Source: JBGTGG01 sp964398945 (GTDB lineage: Bacteria > Bacteroidota > Bacteroidia > Cytophagales > Cyclobacteriaceae). Taken from it: a stretch of 64,000 nucleotides of DNA. Within the stretch, counting starts at the first letter, position 1; each line of letters begins with the position of its first letter. The position numbers and the translations under genes are program-made. The stretch spans positions 1-64,000 of the forward strand of contig CAYNOT010000017.1 in assembly GCA_964398945.1 (NCBI GenBank), given 5' to 3'. The notes under the pieces are model-generated. The model saw nothing but the letters and a program-made list of their open reading frames with translations. It searched no databases and was not told the origin of the DNA. Shown here piece by piece: positions 16,187-24,613 of this stretch.

Positions 16187-18010
16187 ATGGATAGAAATTC
16201 GGCCATAGGGCTTACGTTGATTGCGGCATTGTTGATGGCGTATTTTTATTTTTTCGGTACACCTCCGAAACCAACCGTGGATGGGCAAAACCCGATTACC
16301 CAAACGGTACCGGGCAGTGTAGATGAAAGGACACCGAATGCAAACGAACCCGTTCAGGCCGACAGTGCTGCCACCGCTTCTGCCTTTGGCGGCCTGGCAA
16401 AATTTGCAACCGGCAGGGAGACCCCTTATAAAGTAGAGACCGATGACATGATCGTGATCTTTAGCAGCAAAGGCGGTGTAATCAAAGAACTCGAACTCAA
16501 GCACTACAAAACCTACAGTCAGGAGCCATTGAAATTGGTGAGCCCAACCAATTCCAGTTTCAAATTGGAGTCAGCGTTTGAAGGCAAGCCTGTCGATCTG
16601 TACAATTTGTATTATCAAACCGAAGTTGGAAAAATAGGCGACACCACTACCCTCACCTACTCCGTAAGGTTGGCCGATGGTGCGATGCTGATGCACAAGT
16701 ATAAAATCCCAAAGAAAGGATACGAAATCAATTATGAAATTGTAAGTGAAGGCATTGCCAAGCGGTTGACCGGTGACAACCTTTCGTTGCAATGGAATGG
16801 AATTGTGGAGCTGATTGAAAAAGACATCAATGATTTGCGCATTAATTCCACGGTGAGTTACTACACACAAGAAGATGGCTTCGATGAGCTTTCGCAGCGC
16901 TCTACCGACATCGAAAAAGAAGTATTCTCCAATGCCATCAAATGGGTGGCGTTGAAGCAAAAGTTTTTCTTGAACGCGATTGTTGCTGAGAATAGTTTTG
17001 CGGGCGGTGAAATCGAAACGTCTGTAAACGAATCGGATCCTACCATCGCGAAGCGTGCTTCCATGCAGGTAAACATTCCGGTGAAGGAACTGGAAACCGG
17101 TGCCGCTTTCAAATATTATATTGGCCCCAACGATTATCAGGTGATTGGCAAAGTTGCCCCTGACTTTTCAAAGAATGTGTACCTGGGATGGCCGCCTGTT
17201 TTTTGGGTGAATAAATTTATCATCTTCCCCGTCTTTCATTTTCTAACCCAATTCATTGGCAATTTCGGGATCATCATTATCATCCTGGTGATCCTCATGA
17301 AATTGGTGCTGTTGCCACTCTCTTACAAATCGTATGTGGGCATGGCAAAAATGCGCGTGTTGAAACCGGAGCTTGACGAAATCAAAGAAAGGAACGGTGA
17401 CGACATGCAGAAGACGCAAAAAGATTCGATGCAGTTGTACCAGCAAGTAGGCGTGAACCCGATCAGTGGGTGCCTTCCGTTGCTGTTGCAGATGCCAATA
17501 TTGTTTGCGATGTTTTATTTGTTTCCGGCCAGCATTGAACTGCGGCAACAACCATTGTTGTGGGCCGAGGATTTATCTACTTATGATTCGGTTATTACGT
17601 TTGGTTTCTCCCTTCCTATTTTAGGAAACCACATTAGTATGTTCACGTTGTTGATGACCCTTTCCACAATTGTATCGACCTGGCAGAACAACCAGATTTC
17701 TTCTGTGCAAGGCCCGATGAAGTCGATGGGCTACCTGATGCCGATCATTTTCTTTTTTGTATTGAATTCCTTTTCAGCAGGGCTTACTTTTTACTATTTC
17801 GTTTCGAACCTGGTTACCTTCGTGCAACAAATCCTGATCCGCAAAACGGTTGATGATGATAAGATCAGGGCAATTTTGGAAGAGAACAGGAAGAAGATTG
17901 CAGCCGGTGGCGGAAAGAAATCGAAGTTTATGGCCAAACTGGAGAGCGCAATGAAAGCAAGTGAAGAAGCGCGGAAAGGTGCCGGGGAGGCGAAGAAGAA
18001 ACGTAAATAA
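16187..18010 (+). CDS. yidC: Membrane protein insertase YidC
   Basis: 607 residues. It inserts and folds inner-membrane proteins, with or without SecYEG. Residues 5-22 are the N-terminal membrane anchor, followed by a large periplasmic beta domain (about 60-340) typical of Gram-negative YidC. The conserved five-helix core follows, including GIIIIILVILMKLVLLPLSY, the NPISGCLPLLLQMPILFAMF block and a C-terminal hairpin ending LVTFVQQILIRKTVDDDK. The tail is very basic (KKKRK), as in many YidC proteins that bind ribosomes. It sits alone between pyrG and a repeat-rich spacer. Confidence 0.97.
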   Translation: MDRNSAIGLTLIAALLMAYFYFFGTPPKPTVDGQNPITQTVPGSVDERTPNANEPVQADSAATASAFGGLAKFATGRETPYKVETDDMIVIFSSKGGVIKELELKHYKTYSQEPLKLVSPTNSSFKLESAFEGKPVDLYNLYYQTEVGKIGDTTTLTYSVRLADGAMLMHKYKIPKKGYEINYEIVSEGIAKRLTGDNLSLQWNGIVELIEKDINDLRINSTVSYYTQEDGFDELSQRSTDIEKEVFSNAIKWVALKQKFFLNAIVAENSFAGGEIETSVNESDPTIAKRASMQVNIPVKELETGAAFKYYIGPNDYQVIGKVAPDFSKNVYLGWPPVFWVNKFIIFPVFHFLTQFIGNFGIIIIILVILMKLVLLPLSYKSYVGMAKMRVLKPELDEIKERNGDDMQKTQKDSMQLYQQVGVNPISGCLPLLLQMPILFAMFYLFPASIELRQQPLLWAEDLSTYDSVITFGFSLPILGNHISMFTLLMTLSTIVSTWQNNQISSVQGPMKSMGYLMPIIFFFVLNSFSAGLTFYYFVSNLVTFVQQILIRKTVDDDKIRAILEENRKKIAAGGGKKSKFMAKLESAMKASEEARKGAGEAKKKRK

Positions 18011-18200
18011 TTTGATGATTTGAGAATTTGCTGATTTGATAATGTTTCCCTCTTTAGTTTATGAACTGAAGTTCCTTAATTATTTCATCCCGCGATTTAA
18101 AAACTCAATTGGAAGGCTAATCCGCTAATTAGCAGATGAGTAGACCAGTCGATTGTTAATTCACAAATGAGCACATTCTCAAATTAGCAAATTGAATTGT
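18011..18200. repeat. Inverted octamer array, ATTTGATG/CAAATTAG family
   Basis: Just after the yidC stop there is a tandem run with an 8-base period: ATTTGATG, ATTTGAGA, ATTTGCTG, ATTTGATA. From about 18160 the opposite-strand form appears: CAAATGAG, CACATTCT, CAAATTAG, CAAATTGA. About 110 bases of non-repeated sequence separate the halves. The layout is the same as the heptamer arrays but with another unit. A related run (TTTAAATC twice, CAAATTAT twice) fills the gap at 57776-57815. Confidence 0.65.
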
Positions 18201-18236
18201 TGAAGCTTTGTGGACAACCCTGCATTTTATCCCCTC

Positions 18237-18264
18237 TTTGGGATAAACCTTTATTCTATATTTG
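18237..18264 (+). promoter_or_regulatory. Candidate promoter for hydrolase-parAB cluster
   Basis: TTTG at 18237-18240 and TATATTTG at 18257-18264 are separated by 16 bases, somewhat shorter than the usual 19. The rest of the spacer up to the ATG at 18344 holds a GC-rich short hairpin-like string near 18274-18293 and nothing else I recognise. Confidence 0.45.
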
Positions 18265-18343
18265 TAGCCCCGATCCGTCCTGTGGGCGGGTAGGCTGATT
18301 TTTTTAATGCCATAACAAAAAAGAGTAAACGAACCCAAACCCA

Positions 18344-19024
18344 ATGGAAATCACCTACTATGGTCATTCGTGCTTTCAAGTAAGTGCCGGGGGCAAAACT
18401 TTGCTGTTCGATCCTTTTATCAGTGGAAACGAACTGGCCAAATCAATCGATATCAATAAAATTAAAGCCGATTATATCCTGATCACGCACGGTCATGGCG
18501 ACCACATCTTGGATGTAAGACAAATCCATAAAAATACCGGTGCCATACTCATCAGCAGTTATGAAGTCATCAATTGGTTCGAAAAGACCGATATCAAAAA
18601 CGGGATCCCGATGAACCTTGGCGGAAGCATTGTGCTGGATTTCGGAACTGTAAAAATGGTCAATGCCCTCCACTCCAGCAGTTTTCCGGATGGAAGCTAT
18701 GGTGGCAATCCGGCCGGGTTTGTGGTGCAAGCCGATGGCAAAACATTTTATTACTCAGGCGATACCGCACTTACCTACGACATGAAACTGATCGGGGAAG
18801 AATTCTCGATCGACTTTGCTTTTCTTTGCATAGGCGACAACTTTACAATGGGCATTGCCGATGCCATCAAAGCAGCGCGGTTGGTGGGCACAGAAAAAAT
18901 GATCGGTATGCATTATGACACTTTTCCTCCGATAAAAATTGATCATGATTTGGCACGCCACAAAGCGCAACAAGCAGACAAGAAATTAATATTAATGGAA
19001 ATCGGGGAATCAATCGAATTATAA
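18344..19024 (+). CDS. Metal-dependent hydrolase, beta-lactamase fold (UPF0173 type)
   Basis: 226 residues, normal for this family. It begins MEITYYGHSCFQV and carries the metal-binding HGHGDH at about residues 49-54, then HYDTFPPI near the end, all typical of UPF0173/YtkL-like metallo-hydrolases. The substrate is unknown. It is the first gene of a tight run, with parA starting 8 bases after its stop. The family call is firm; a role in chromosome segregation is not implied. Confidence 0.92.
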   Translation: MEITYYGHSCFQVSAGGKTLLFDPFISGNELAKSIDINKIKADYILITHGHGDHILDVRQIHKNTGAILISSYEVINWFEKTDIKNGIPMNLGGSIVLDFGTVKMVNALHSSSFPDGSYGGNPAGFVVQADGKTFYYSGDTALTYDMKLIGEEFSIDFAFLCIGDNFTMGIADAIKAARLVGTEKMIGMHYDTFPPIKIDHDLARHKAQQADKKLILMEIGESIEL

Positions 19025-19032
19025 CAAGTGGG

Positions 19033-19809
19033 ATGGGGAAAATAATCGCAATTGCCAATCAAAAAGGTGGCGTAGGAAAAACAACAACCGCCATTAACCT
19101 GGCAGCAAGTTTAGCGGTGTTGGAAAAAAAGACATTGTTGATCGATGCCGATCCGCAAGCAAATTCCACTTCCGGGTTGGGGATCGATCCGAAAGAAGTT
19201 GAAATTGGCATTTACGAATGTATGGTGGATGAGGCCGATCCTTCCGAAGCGATCGTGGCCAATGATCAGATAAAATATTTGTTTACACTTCCCTCCCACA
19301 TCGACCTTGTAGGTGCTGAAGTGGAGATGGTAAACCTTGAAAGGCGCGAAGAAAAAATGCGCGACACGCTCGCGAAAATCAAAGATGATTATGATTACAT
19401 CATCATCGACTGCTCACCATCCCTTGGTTTGATCACGATCAACGCATTGACCGCTGCGGATTCTGTGATCATTCCTGTTCAATGTGAATATTTTGCGTTG
19501 GAAGGTTTGGGCAAATTATTGAATACCATAAAAATTATCCAAACGCGATTGAACCCGGACCTGGAAATTGAAGGGATTTTATTGACGCTGTATGATTCGC
19601 GTACCACATTGGGCAACCAGGTAGTGGAAGAAGTACGGACCCATTTCAAGAAAATGACGTTCGAAAATATTATACCCCGGAATGTGAAGTTGAGCGAGTC
19701 GCCAAGTTTTGGTGTACCGGTGATCATCCACGATGCCGAAAGCAAAGGGTCTATCAGTTATTTGAATTTGGCGCACGAAGTGTTGGCTAAAAACGCAGTG
19801 TTGAAATGA
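19033..19809 (+). CDS. parA: Chromosome partitioning ATPase ParA/Soj
   Basis: 258 residues. It starts MGKIIAIANQKGGVGKTT, with the deviant Walker A motif (KGGVGKTT, residues 11-18) of ParA/MinD ATPases. It continues with IIIDCSPSLGLITINAL, the Walker B region. It drives segregation of chromosome origins with ParB. The next gene is parB, overlapping by four bases (ATGA), the usual chromosomal arrangement. There is no sign of plasmid-type ParA, which would carry an extra N-terminal DNA-binding domain. Confidence 0.96.
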   Translation: MGKIIAIANQKGGVGKTTTAINLAASLAVLEKKTLLIDADPQANSTSGLGIDPKEVEIGIYECMVDEADPSEAIVANDQIKYLFTLPSHIDLVGAEVEMVNLERREEKMRDTLAKIKDDYDYIIIDCSPSLGLITINALTAADSVIIPVQCEYFALEGLGKLLNTIKIIQTRLNPDLEIEGILLTLYDSRTTLGNQVVEEVRTHFKKMTFENIIPRNVKLSESPSFGVPVIIHDAESKGSISYLNLAHEVLAKNAVLK

Positions 19810-20711
19810 GCAAACGAAAAGCATTGGGAAGAGGATTGAATGCCTTGTTGAGTGACAGTAAATCCACTCCGGAAGATAAACTGGATGTGGACATCAATAG
19901 CCCGAAAAAGGAAACCACTGAACCAAAAGGGATTGCCGAAATCGCCATCAATGAGATTGAAGTAAACCCGTACCAGCCCCGTACACACTTTGACCAGGAA
20001 GCGTTGCAGGAACTTGCTGAATCCATTAAGGTGCACGGTATCATCCAACCCATTACCGTACGGAAACTAGCGAGCAAACAATATCAGTTGATTTCCGGGG
20101 AACGCAGGTTCCAGGCTTCAAAACTTGCCGGACTGGAAAAGCTTCCGGCCTACATCCGCGAAGCAGACGACCAGCAAATGCTGGAGATGGCGTTGATCGA
20201 AAACATCCAACGCGAAAACCTGAATGCGATTGAAGTTGCGTTAAGTTATCAGCGGTTGTTGACGGAGTGTAACCTAAAGCAAGAAGAACTGGGAACCCGT
20301 GTTGGTAAAAACCGCGCGACTGTAACCAACTATCTTCGGCTTTTAAAATTACCACCCGATATCCAGATCGCGGTACGTGACAATAAAATATCGATGGGAC
20401 ATGCGCGGGCACTGATCAATGTTGAAAGTGCCGATCGTCAATTGTTTCTGTTTAGCAAAATCATCCGCCAGGACCTTTCCGTACGTGACGTTGAGAAACT
20501 TGTGCGTGAGCTTTCGAATAAACCCACAACATCCGAAACTGAAACGGTAGCTTCCCCGCCAAGGGAAATCACACAATTGCAATCTAAATTGTCATCACAT
20601 TTTGGTACACGCATTGTAGTAAAAAGCGATGGAAAAAAAGGAGAAATCAAAATCCCATTCTTGTCGGTCGAGGACTTGAACCGGATTTTAGATATCTTGA
20701 AGATGCAATGA
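19806..20711 (+). CDS. parB: Chromosome partitioning protein ParB
   Basis: 301 residues. The ParB/Spo0J N-terminal domain includes NPYQPRTHFDQEALQELAES and the CTP-binding GERRFQASKLAGL box (near residues 97-109). A helix-turn-helix DNA-binding region follows (EELGTRVGKNRATVTNYLRL), with a short C-terminal dimerisation segment. It binds parS sites near the origin and loads condensin. I saw no parS-like TGTTTCACGTGAAACA palindrome in the window. It overlaps parA and the following DUF5683 gene by four bases each, so all three are probably translated as a unit. Confidence 0.96.
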   Translation: MSKRKALGRGLNALLSDSKSTPEDKLDVDINSPKKETTEPKGIAEIAINEIEVNPYQPRTHFDQEALQELAESIKVHGIIQPITVRKLASKQYQLISGERRFQASKLAGLEKLPAYIREADDQQMLEMALIENIQRENLNAIEVALSYQRLLTECNLKQEELGTRVGKNRATVTNYLRLLKLPPDIQIAVRDNKISMGHARALINVESADRQLFLFSKIIRQDLSVRDVEKLVRELSNKPTTSETETVASPPREITQLQSKLSSHFGTRIVVKSDGKKGEIKIPFLSVEDLNRILDILKMQ

Positions 20712-21295
20712 TCCGGAACCTTGTTTTATTACTTTTCATCACCAATTTTGCGGTTGGTCAGGAGATCGTTATTGATGGCGATTCACTGGCTGCTCCAAAG
20801 AAGCCAATCGTTGCCGGGGATACCATCCCCATTAATTCTTACGCATCGCGCTATGATCCGCAAAAAGCATTGTTGTATTCTGCTGTTTTGCCCGGCCTCG
20901 GCCAGGCCTACAACAAAAAATATTGGAAAATACCCATCGCCTATGGTGGGTTTATTGCGATAGGCTACGGAATAAAATGGAACAACGATATCTATCAGGA
21001 ATTAAAGCGGGGGCTTTATTATATTTTGGAAACCGGGGAAACCACAGGCCCGCCACCCTATCAATTGACCGAACAACAATACCGTACCAACATTGACAAC
21101 TTCAGGCGCAACCGTGATTTTATGTACCTGCTCTTTGGGGCCATGTATGTACTCCAGATTGTGGATGCGCATGTGGATGCCCACTTAAAAGAATTTGATG
21201 TAAACCCCAATCTCCAGGTACGCATCCGCCCTATCATGACCACGGATCCATTGATAGGAAATCAAACCGGGTTATCTTTGGTGATTAAATTTTAA
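20708..21295 (+). CDS. DUF5683 domain protein
   Basis: 195 residues. A signal peptide (hydrophobic start ending FAVGQEI) is followed by the DUF5683 core: ALLYSAVLPGLGQAYNKKYWKIP, a glycine-rich membrane-like stretch, then NFRRNRDFMYLLFGAMYVLQIVDAHVDAHL. The domain is common in Bacteroidota next to parB. Its function is unknown; an envelope protein is likely from the signal and hydrophobic segments. Translation is coupled to parB by an ATGA overlap. Confidence 0.88.
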   Translation: MIRNLVLLLFITNFAVGQEIVIDGDSLAAPKKPIVAGDTIPINSYASRYDPQKALLYSAVLPGLGQAYNKKYWKIPIAYGGFIAIGYGIKWNNDIYQELKRGLYYILETGETTGPPPYQLTEQQYRTNIDNFRRNRDFMYLLFGAMYVLQIVDAHVDAHLKEFDVNPNLQVRIRPIMTTDPLIGNQTGLSLVIKF

Positions 21296-21343
21296 AAGCT
21301 ATGCAACGTTTAGGATAATCTTTTAAACTATAGAAAATTATAA

Positions 21344-21380
21344 CGTCATTCAGAGGGAGGGACGACCGAAGAATCTTTTA
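21344..21380. repeat. CGTCATTCAGAG...GAAGAATCTTTT dispersed repeat
   Basis: A short element before dapB with the ends CGTCATTCAGAG and CGAAGAATCTTTT and a variable middle. Related copies lie at 49075-49140, inverted at 49168-49223, and at 60912-60943. It starts about 50 bases before the dapB ATG and may therefore be in its leader. Confidence 0.6.
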
Positions 21381-21397
21381 CTTAATTTCTATTTCTC

Positions 21398-22108
21398 ATG
21401 AGGATTTTACTTTTAGGCTACGGAAAAATGGGCCGCACCATTGAAAAGATAGCCCTTGACCACGGGCATGAAATTGCCGGTCGTATTGATGTGGACAACC
21501 AACACGAATTGGATACCGTAGAGGCCGATGTGGCCATTGAATTCTCCGGCCCAACTGCTGCGTTTGAAAACATCACAAAATGTTTTGAGCGAAATATTCC
21601 GGTGGTGTCCGGATCAACGGGTTGGTTGAGCAAAAAAAATGAAGCAGATAAAATCTGCAACGAAACAAAGGGTGCATTTTTTTATGCGTCCAATTACAGT
21701 ATCGGTGTGAATATCTTTTTCAAGCTCAATAAATTTTTAGCAAAAATGATGGATGAATTTCCGGAATACGATATCCGGATGGACGAAACCCATCATACCG
21801 AAAAGAAAGATGCACCCAGTGGCACGGCCATTACCCTTGCGGAAGGGATTACCGAACACCTTACCCGTAAAAATGCCTGGACCCTGGAAGCAGAAAGTGC
21901 GGACGAAAAAGAAATCGTAATCAAACCTTTCCGGATCGACTCGGTTCCGGGAACGCACACGGTCATTTATTCTTCCCCGATTGACGATATCGAAATACGG
22001 CATGTAGCCCATTCACGCGAAGGGTTTGCCAAAGGGGCAGTGCTGGTAGCCGAATGGCTTGCCGGCAAAACGGGCGTATTCGGTATGGACGATTATCTAA
22101 AATTCTAG
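21398..22108 (+). CDS. dapB: 4-hydroxy-tetrahydrodipicolinate reductase
   Basis: 236 residues, near the short end of the family. It reduces the dihydrodipicolinate precursor in the lysine and meso-diaminopimelate pathway, feeding peptidoglycan. The nucleotide-binding loop is LLGYGKMGR at residues 4-12. The substrate site is DETHHTEKKDAPSGTA (about residues 129-144), with the catalytic His and Lys. It ends in the expected GVFGMDDYL block. It is followed 56 bases later by lepB. Confidence 0.97.
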   Translation: MRILLLGYGKMGRTIEKIALDHGHEIAGRIDVDNQHELDTVEADVAIEFSGPTAAFENITKCFERNIPVVSGSTGWLSKKNEADKICNETKGAFFYASNYSIGVNIFFKLNKFLAKMMDEFPEYDIRMDETHHTEKKDAPSGTAITLAEGITEHLTRKNAWTLEAESADEKEIVIKPFRIDSVPGTHTVIYSSPIDDIEIRHVAHSREGFAKGAVLVAEWLAGKTGVFGMDDYLKF

Positions 22109-22164
22109 GTCGGTTAAAGGAAAAATGGTTTTATTTGCGACTTCTTAAATAAGCTGCTACAGAT

Positions 22165-23304
22165 ATGAATTGGAAATTTTGGGAAAAAAGTAAGGAAAAG
22201 AAGAAAGAAGCTCCTAAATCCAAAACCCGGGAGTGGGCTGATGCGATCGTTTTTGCTGTTGTTGCCGCAACCTTGATCCGTTGGTTGATCATGGAAGCCT
22301 ACACCATCCCTACCCCTTCGATGGAGAATTCACTTTTGGTAGGCGACTTTTTGTTTGTGAGTAAATTCCATTACGGGACCCGCACACCCAAAACACCCCT
22401 TCAAATCCCATTGACCCATCAAAAAATATGGTTTACGGAAATCCCATCGTATGTAGATTGGGTCGAACTTCCGTATTACCGTTTGCCGGGATTCACCAGC
22501 ATCAAACGCAATGATGTCGTTGTTTTTAATGTTCCCGGGATTGAGGAAAACAATCTTTATTTAAGAAAAGAAGATTGGATTGATTATCCCACAGATTTGA
22601 AAACCAATTACATTAAAAGATGTGTTGCAATCGCTGGCGATACGCTTCAAATTAAAGACCATCAGGTTTATATAAATTCTGAGATTGGTTTCAACCCTCC
22701 GGAAATGCAATATGAATATTATGTCTTTGCTAAAGATGAAATAAACCAAAGGATTTTGGACAAATTCGAAATTGACGAATTCAAAATAGACCGAAGAACA
22801 TCAAGTAACGTGGAGTATTCAATGCCAATATCTCCTACGGTTGCAGCAGAACTTAGGAAACTCCCTTTCATAGATTCAGTATATTCAGAAATCCGTAAAG
22901 CCCCTGAATCGAATATCTATCCTGATGTAAATTTATTCCCCTGGAGCGCCGATGTTTTCGGCCCGCTTGTGATCCCTAAAGAAGGCATGACGATTCAAAT
23001 AAACGAAGAGACCTTAAGCAAGTATGGCAAAATGATCGTTCGGTATGATCACAACGATGACGCGAAAATCGAAAACGGAAAGCTGTTCATCGATGGAAAA
23101 GAGCTGACCGAATACACCTTTAACCAGAACTATTATTTTATGATGGGAGATAACCGTCATAATTCATTAGACTCACGCTACTGGGGCTTTGTTCCGGAAG
23201 ATCACGTGGTCGGAAAAGCATTTTTCATCTGGCTTTCGATCGATCAGAATGGAAGCTTCTTGAATAAAATCCGTTGGAGCAGGTTTTTTAAACTCATTCG
23301 CTAG
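22165..23304 (+). CDS. lepB: Signal peptidase I
   Basis: 379 residues. It cleaves signal peptides from exported proteins on the outer face of the inner membrane. One membrane anchor lies at residues 26-43. The catalytic serine is Ser52 in IPTPSMENSLLVGD and the general-base lysine is Lys151 in YIKRCVAIAGDTL. The C-terminal box is MMGDNRHNSLDSRYWGFVPEDHVVGKAF. Between the two C-terminal boxes is a long insertion (about residues 165-280), as often seen in Bacteroidota enzymes. The gene ends right at a CCAGNNN inverted repeat array that separates it from the convergent ung. Confidence 0.96.
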   Translation: MNWKFWEKSKEKKKEAPKSKTREWADAIVFAVVAATLIRWLIMEAYTIPTPSMENSLLVGDFLFVSKFHYGTRTPKTPLQIPLTHQKIWFTEIPSYVDWVELPYYRLPGFTSIKRNDVVVFNVPGIEENNLYLRKEDWIDYPTDLKTNYIKRCVAIAGDTLQIKDHQVYINSEIGFNPPEMQYEYYVFAKDEINQRILDKFEIDEFKIDRRTSSNVEYSMPISPTVAAELRKLPFIDSVYSEIRKAPESNIYPDVNLFPWSADVFGPLVIPKEGMTIQINEETLSKYGKMIVRYDHNDDAKIENGKLFIDGKELTEYTFNQNYYFMMGDNRHNSLDSRYWGFVPEDHVVGKAFFIWLSIDQNGSFLNKIRWSRFFKLIR

Positions 23305-23306
23305 GT

Positions 23307-23382
23307 GCTGGATACTGGATTCTGGATACTAGCATCCAGAATCCAGCATCCAGAATCCAGAATCCAGAATCCAGAATCCAGC
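23307..23382. repeat. Inverted CCAGNNN heptamer array 3 between lepB and ung
   Basis: The left arm has CTGGATA, CTGGATT, CTGGATA units. The right arm has CCAGAAT, CCAGCAT and further CCAGAAT units. The arms are reverse complements over about 22 bases with a few mismatches and almost no loop. It fills the entire gap between the convergent stops of lepB (23304) and ung (23384). It could act as a bidirectional terminator, though it lacks a T-tract. Confidence 0.85.
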
Positions 23383-23383
23383 C

Positions 23384-24046
23384 TCACCATTCAATCCCCT
23401 CAAAACCTTTGCTTTTCAAATAAGCGTTCGTTTTACTAAAATGCTTGTTGCCAAAAAAACCGCGATCTGCTGAAAACGGTGATGGATGTGCCGACATCAG
23501 CACCAGGTGTTTGCTGCGGTCTATGACCTCCCCTTTCTTTTGGGCATACGACCCCCAAAGTAGGAACACAACATTTTGCCTGGTATCCGAAATGTGTTTG
23601 ATCACGGCATCCGTAAATTGTTCCCAACCTTTATTTTGATGTGAACCGGGCGAAGATGACCGTACCGTTAATGTTGCATTCAACAACAGCACACCCTGAC
23701 TTGCCCATCGAGATAGGTCACCGGATTGTGGAATTGGTTTTCCTAAATCTTCATGAATCTCTTTAAAAATATTTTTCAATGAAGGCGGATGGCGGACACC
23801 ATCGCGTACCGAAAAGCAAAGTCCGTTGGCCTGGCCGGGGCCATGATACGGATCTTGCCCGATGATCACAACACGCACAGCATCCAGGTCACAATGGTCG
23901 AATGCTGAAAAGATTTCCTTGCCGGGAGGATAAATAGTAGCGGTAGCATATTCCTGCTTTACAAAAGAAACCAGTCCTTGAAAGTAGGGTTTCTCAAATT
24001 CAGGAGCCAGCGCTGATTTCCATGCAGGCGAAATTTTTACATCCAT
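23384..24046 (-). CDS. ung: Uracil-DNA glycosylase
   Basis: 220 residues. It removes uracil from DNA as the first step of base excision repair. Family 1 motifs are present: GQDPYHGPGQANGLCFSV, with catalytic Asp65 in the water-activating loop, LLNATLTVR, LLWGSYAQ, and the C-terminal SAHPSPFSADRGFFGNKHF with the DNA-intercalating His. The ATG at 24046 (MDVKISPAWK) is preferred to one seven codons upstream, because family members start there. It is divergent from apaG and convergent with lepB. Confidence 0.96.
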   Translation of the reverse strand: MDVKISPAWKSALAPEFEKPYFQGLVSFVKQEYATATIYPPGKEIFSAFDHCDLDAVRVVIIGQDPYHGPGQANGLCFSVRDGVRHPPSLKNIFKEIHEDLGKPIPQSGDLSRWASQGVLLLNATLTVRSSSPGSHQNKGWEQFTDAVIKHISDTRQNVVFLLWGSYAQKKGEVIDRSKHLVLMSAHPSPFSADRGFFGNKHFSKTNAYLKSKGFEGIEW

Positions 24047-24191
24047 TATTAAGTGATTCAGCAAATTCCGCCCAAATTAAGGTTCAATTCAGCATTTACC
24101 CAATATCGGGGAATCCTTATAATAAAAATTGCGTTAGTGAAATTTAAGCGCTTGATTTTCAATCCCTTTCAGCAATAGGTTTTAAAAGCTA

Positions 24192-24220
24192 TTGCTGCAT
24201 TCAAAAAATTAATACTTTTG
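24192..24220 (+). promoter_or_regulatory. apaG promoter directly before the start codon
   Basis: TTG (24192-24194), 18 bases, then TACTTTTG (24213-24220), a good Bacteroidota promoter. The apaG ATG is only 6 bases beyond the -7 box, so the mRNA probably has no leader or only a base or two. Confidence 0.55.
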
Positions 24221-24226
24221 AACCGG

Positions 24227-24613
24227 ATGGTTACTGAAATTACAGAAGGAATAAAGGTTTGTGTTGAGACCGAATATCAACCGGCATACTCGAGCCCGAG
24301 CCAGTACCACTATGTATTTACCTATAAAATCACCATCGAAAACCATAGTGAATTTACTGTTCAGTTGTTACGCAGACATTGGTTTATCCACGATGCCGGA
24401 TTTATGCCGCGTGAAGTAGAGGGTGAGGGTGTCGTTGGCCAACAACCTGTCTTGGAACCCGGACAGAAACATGAATATGTATCCGGGTGTAATTTGAAAT
24501 CAGGGCTGGGAAAAATGGTGGGGACCTATTTAATGGAACGCATTGTAGACGGTGCAAAGGTAAGGGTCAATATACCATCGTTTACCATGATAGCGCCCCT
24601 GCGCCTTAATTAG
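24227..24613 (+). CDS. apaG: ApaG-domain protein
   Basis: 128 residues, the standard length. The core reads VTEGIKVCVETEYQPAYSS, then YTIE-like strands and the RRHWFIHD, VVGQQPVLEPG and YVSGCNL blocks typical of ApaG, a small fibronectin-like fold. Older names link it to Co2+/Mg2+ efflux; its biochemical role is not established. The ATG at 24227 is chosen over the upstream TTG at 24218 because family members begin MVTxxTEGI and the TTG lies inside the -7 box. The stop overlaps the start of the methyltransferase gene by one base. Confidence 0.93.
   Translation: MVTEITEGIKVCVETEYQPAYSSPSQYHYVFTYKITIENHSEFTVQLLRRHWFIHDAGFMPREVEGEGVVGQQPVLEPGQKHEYVSGCNLKSGLGKMVGTYLMERIVDGAKVRVNIPSFTMIAPLRLN

Noticed and set aside
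19033..21295. parS site near parA-parB
   Set aside because: I scanned by eye for the 16-base TGTTTCACGTGAAACA palindrome and found none in this window; a computed search could still find a diverged one.
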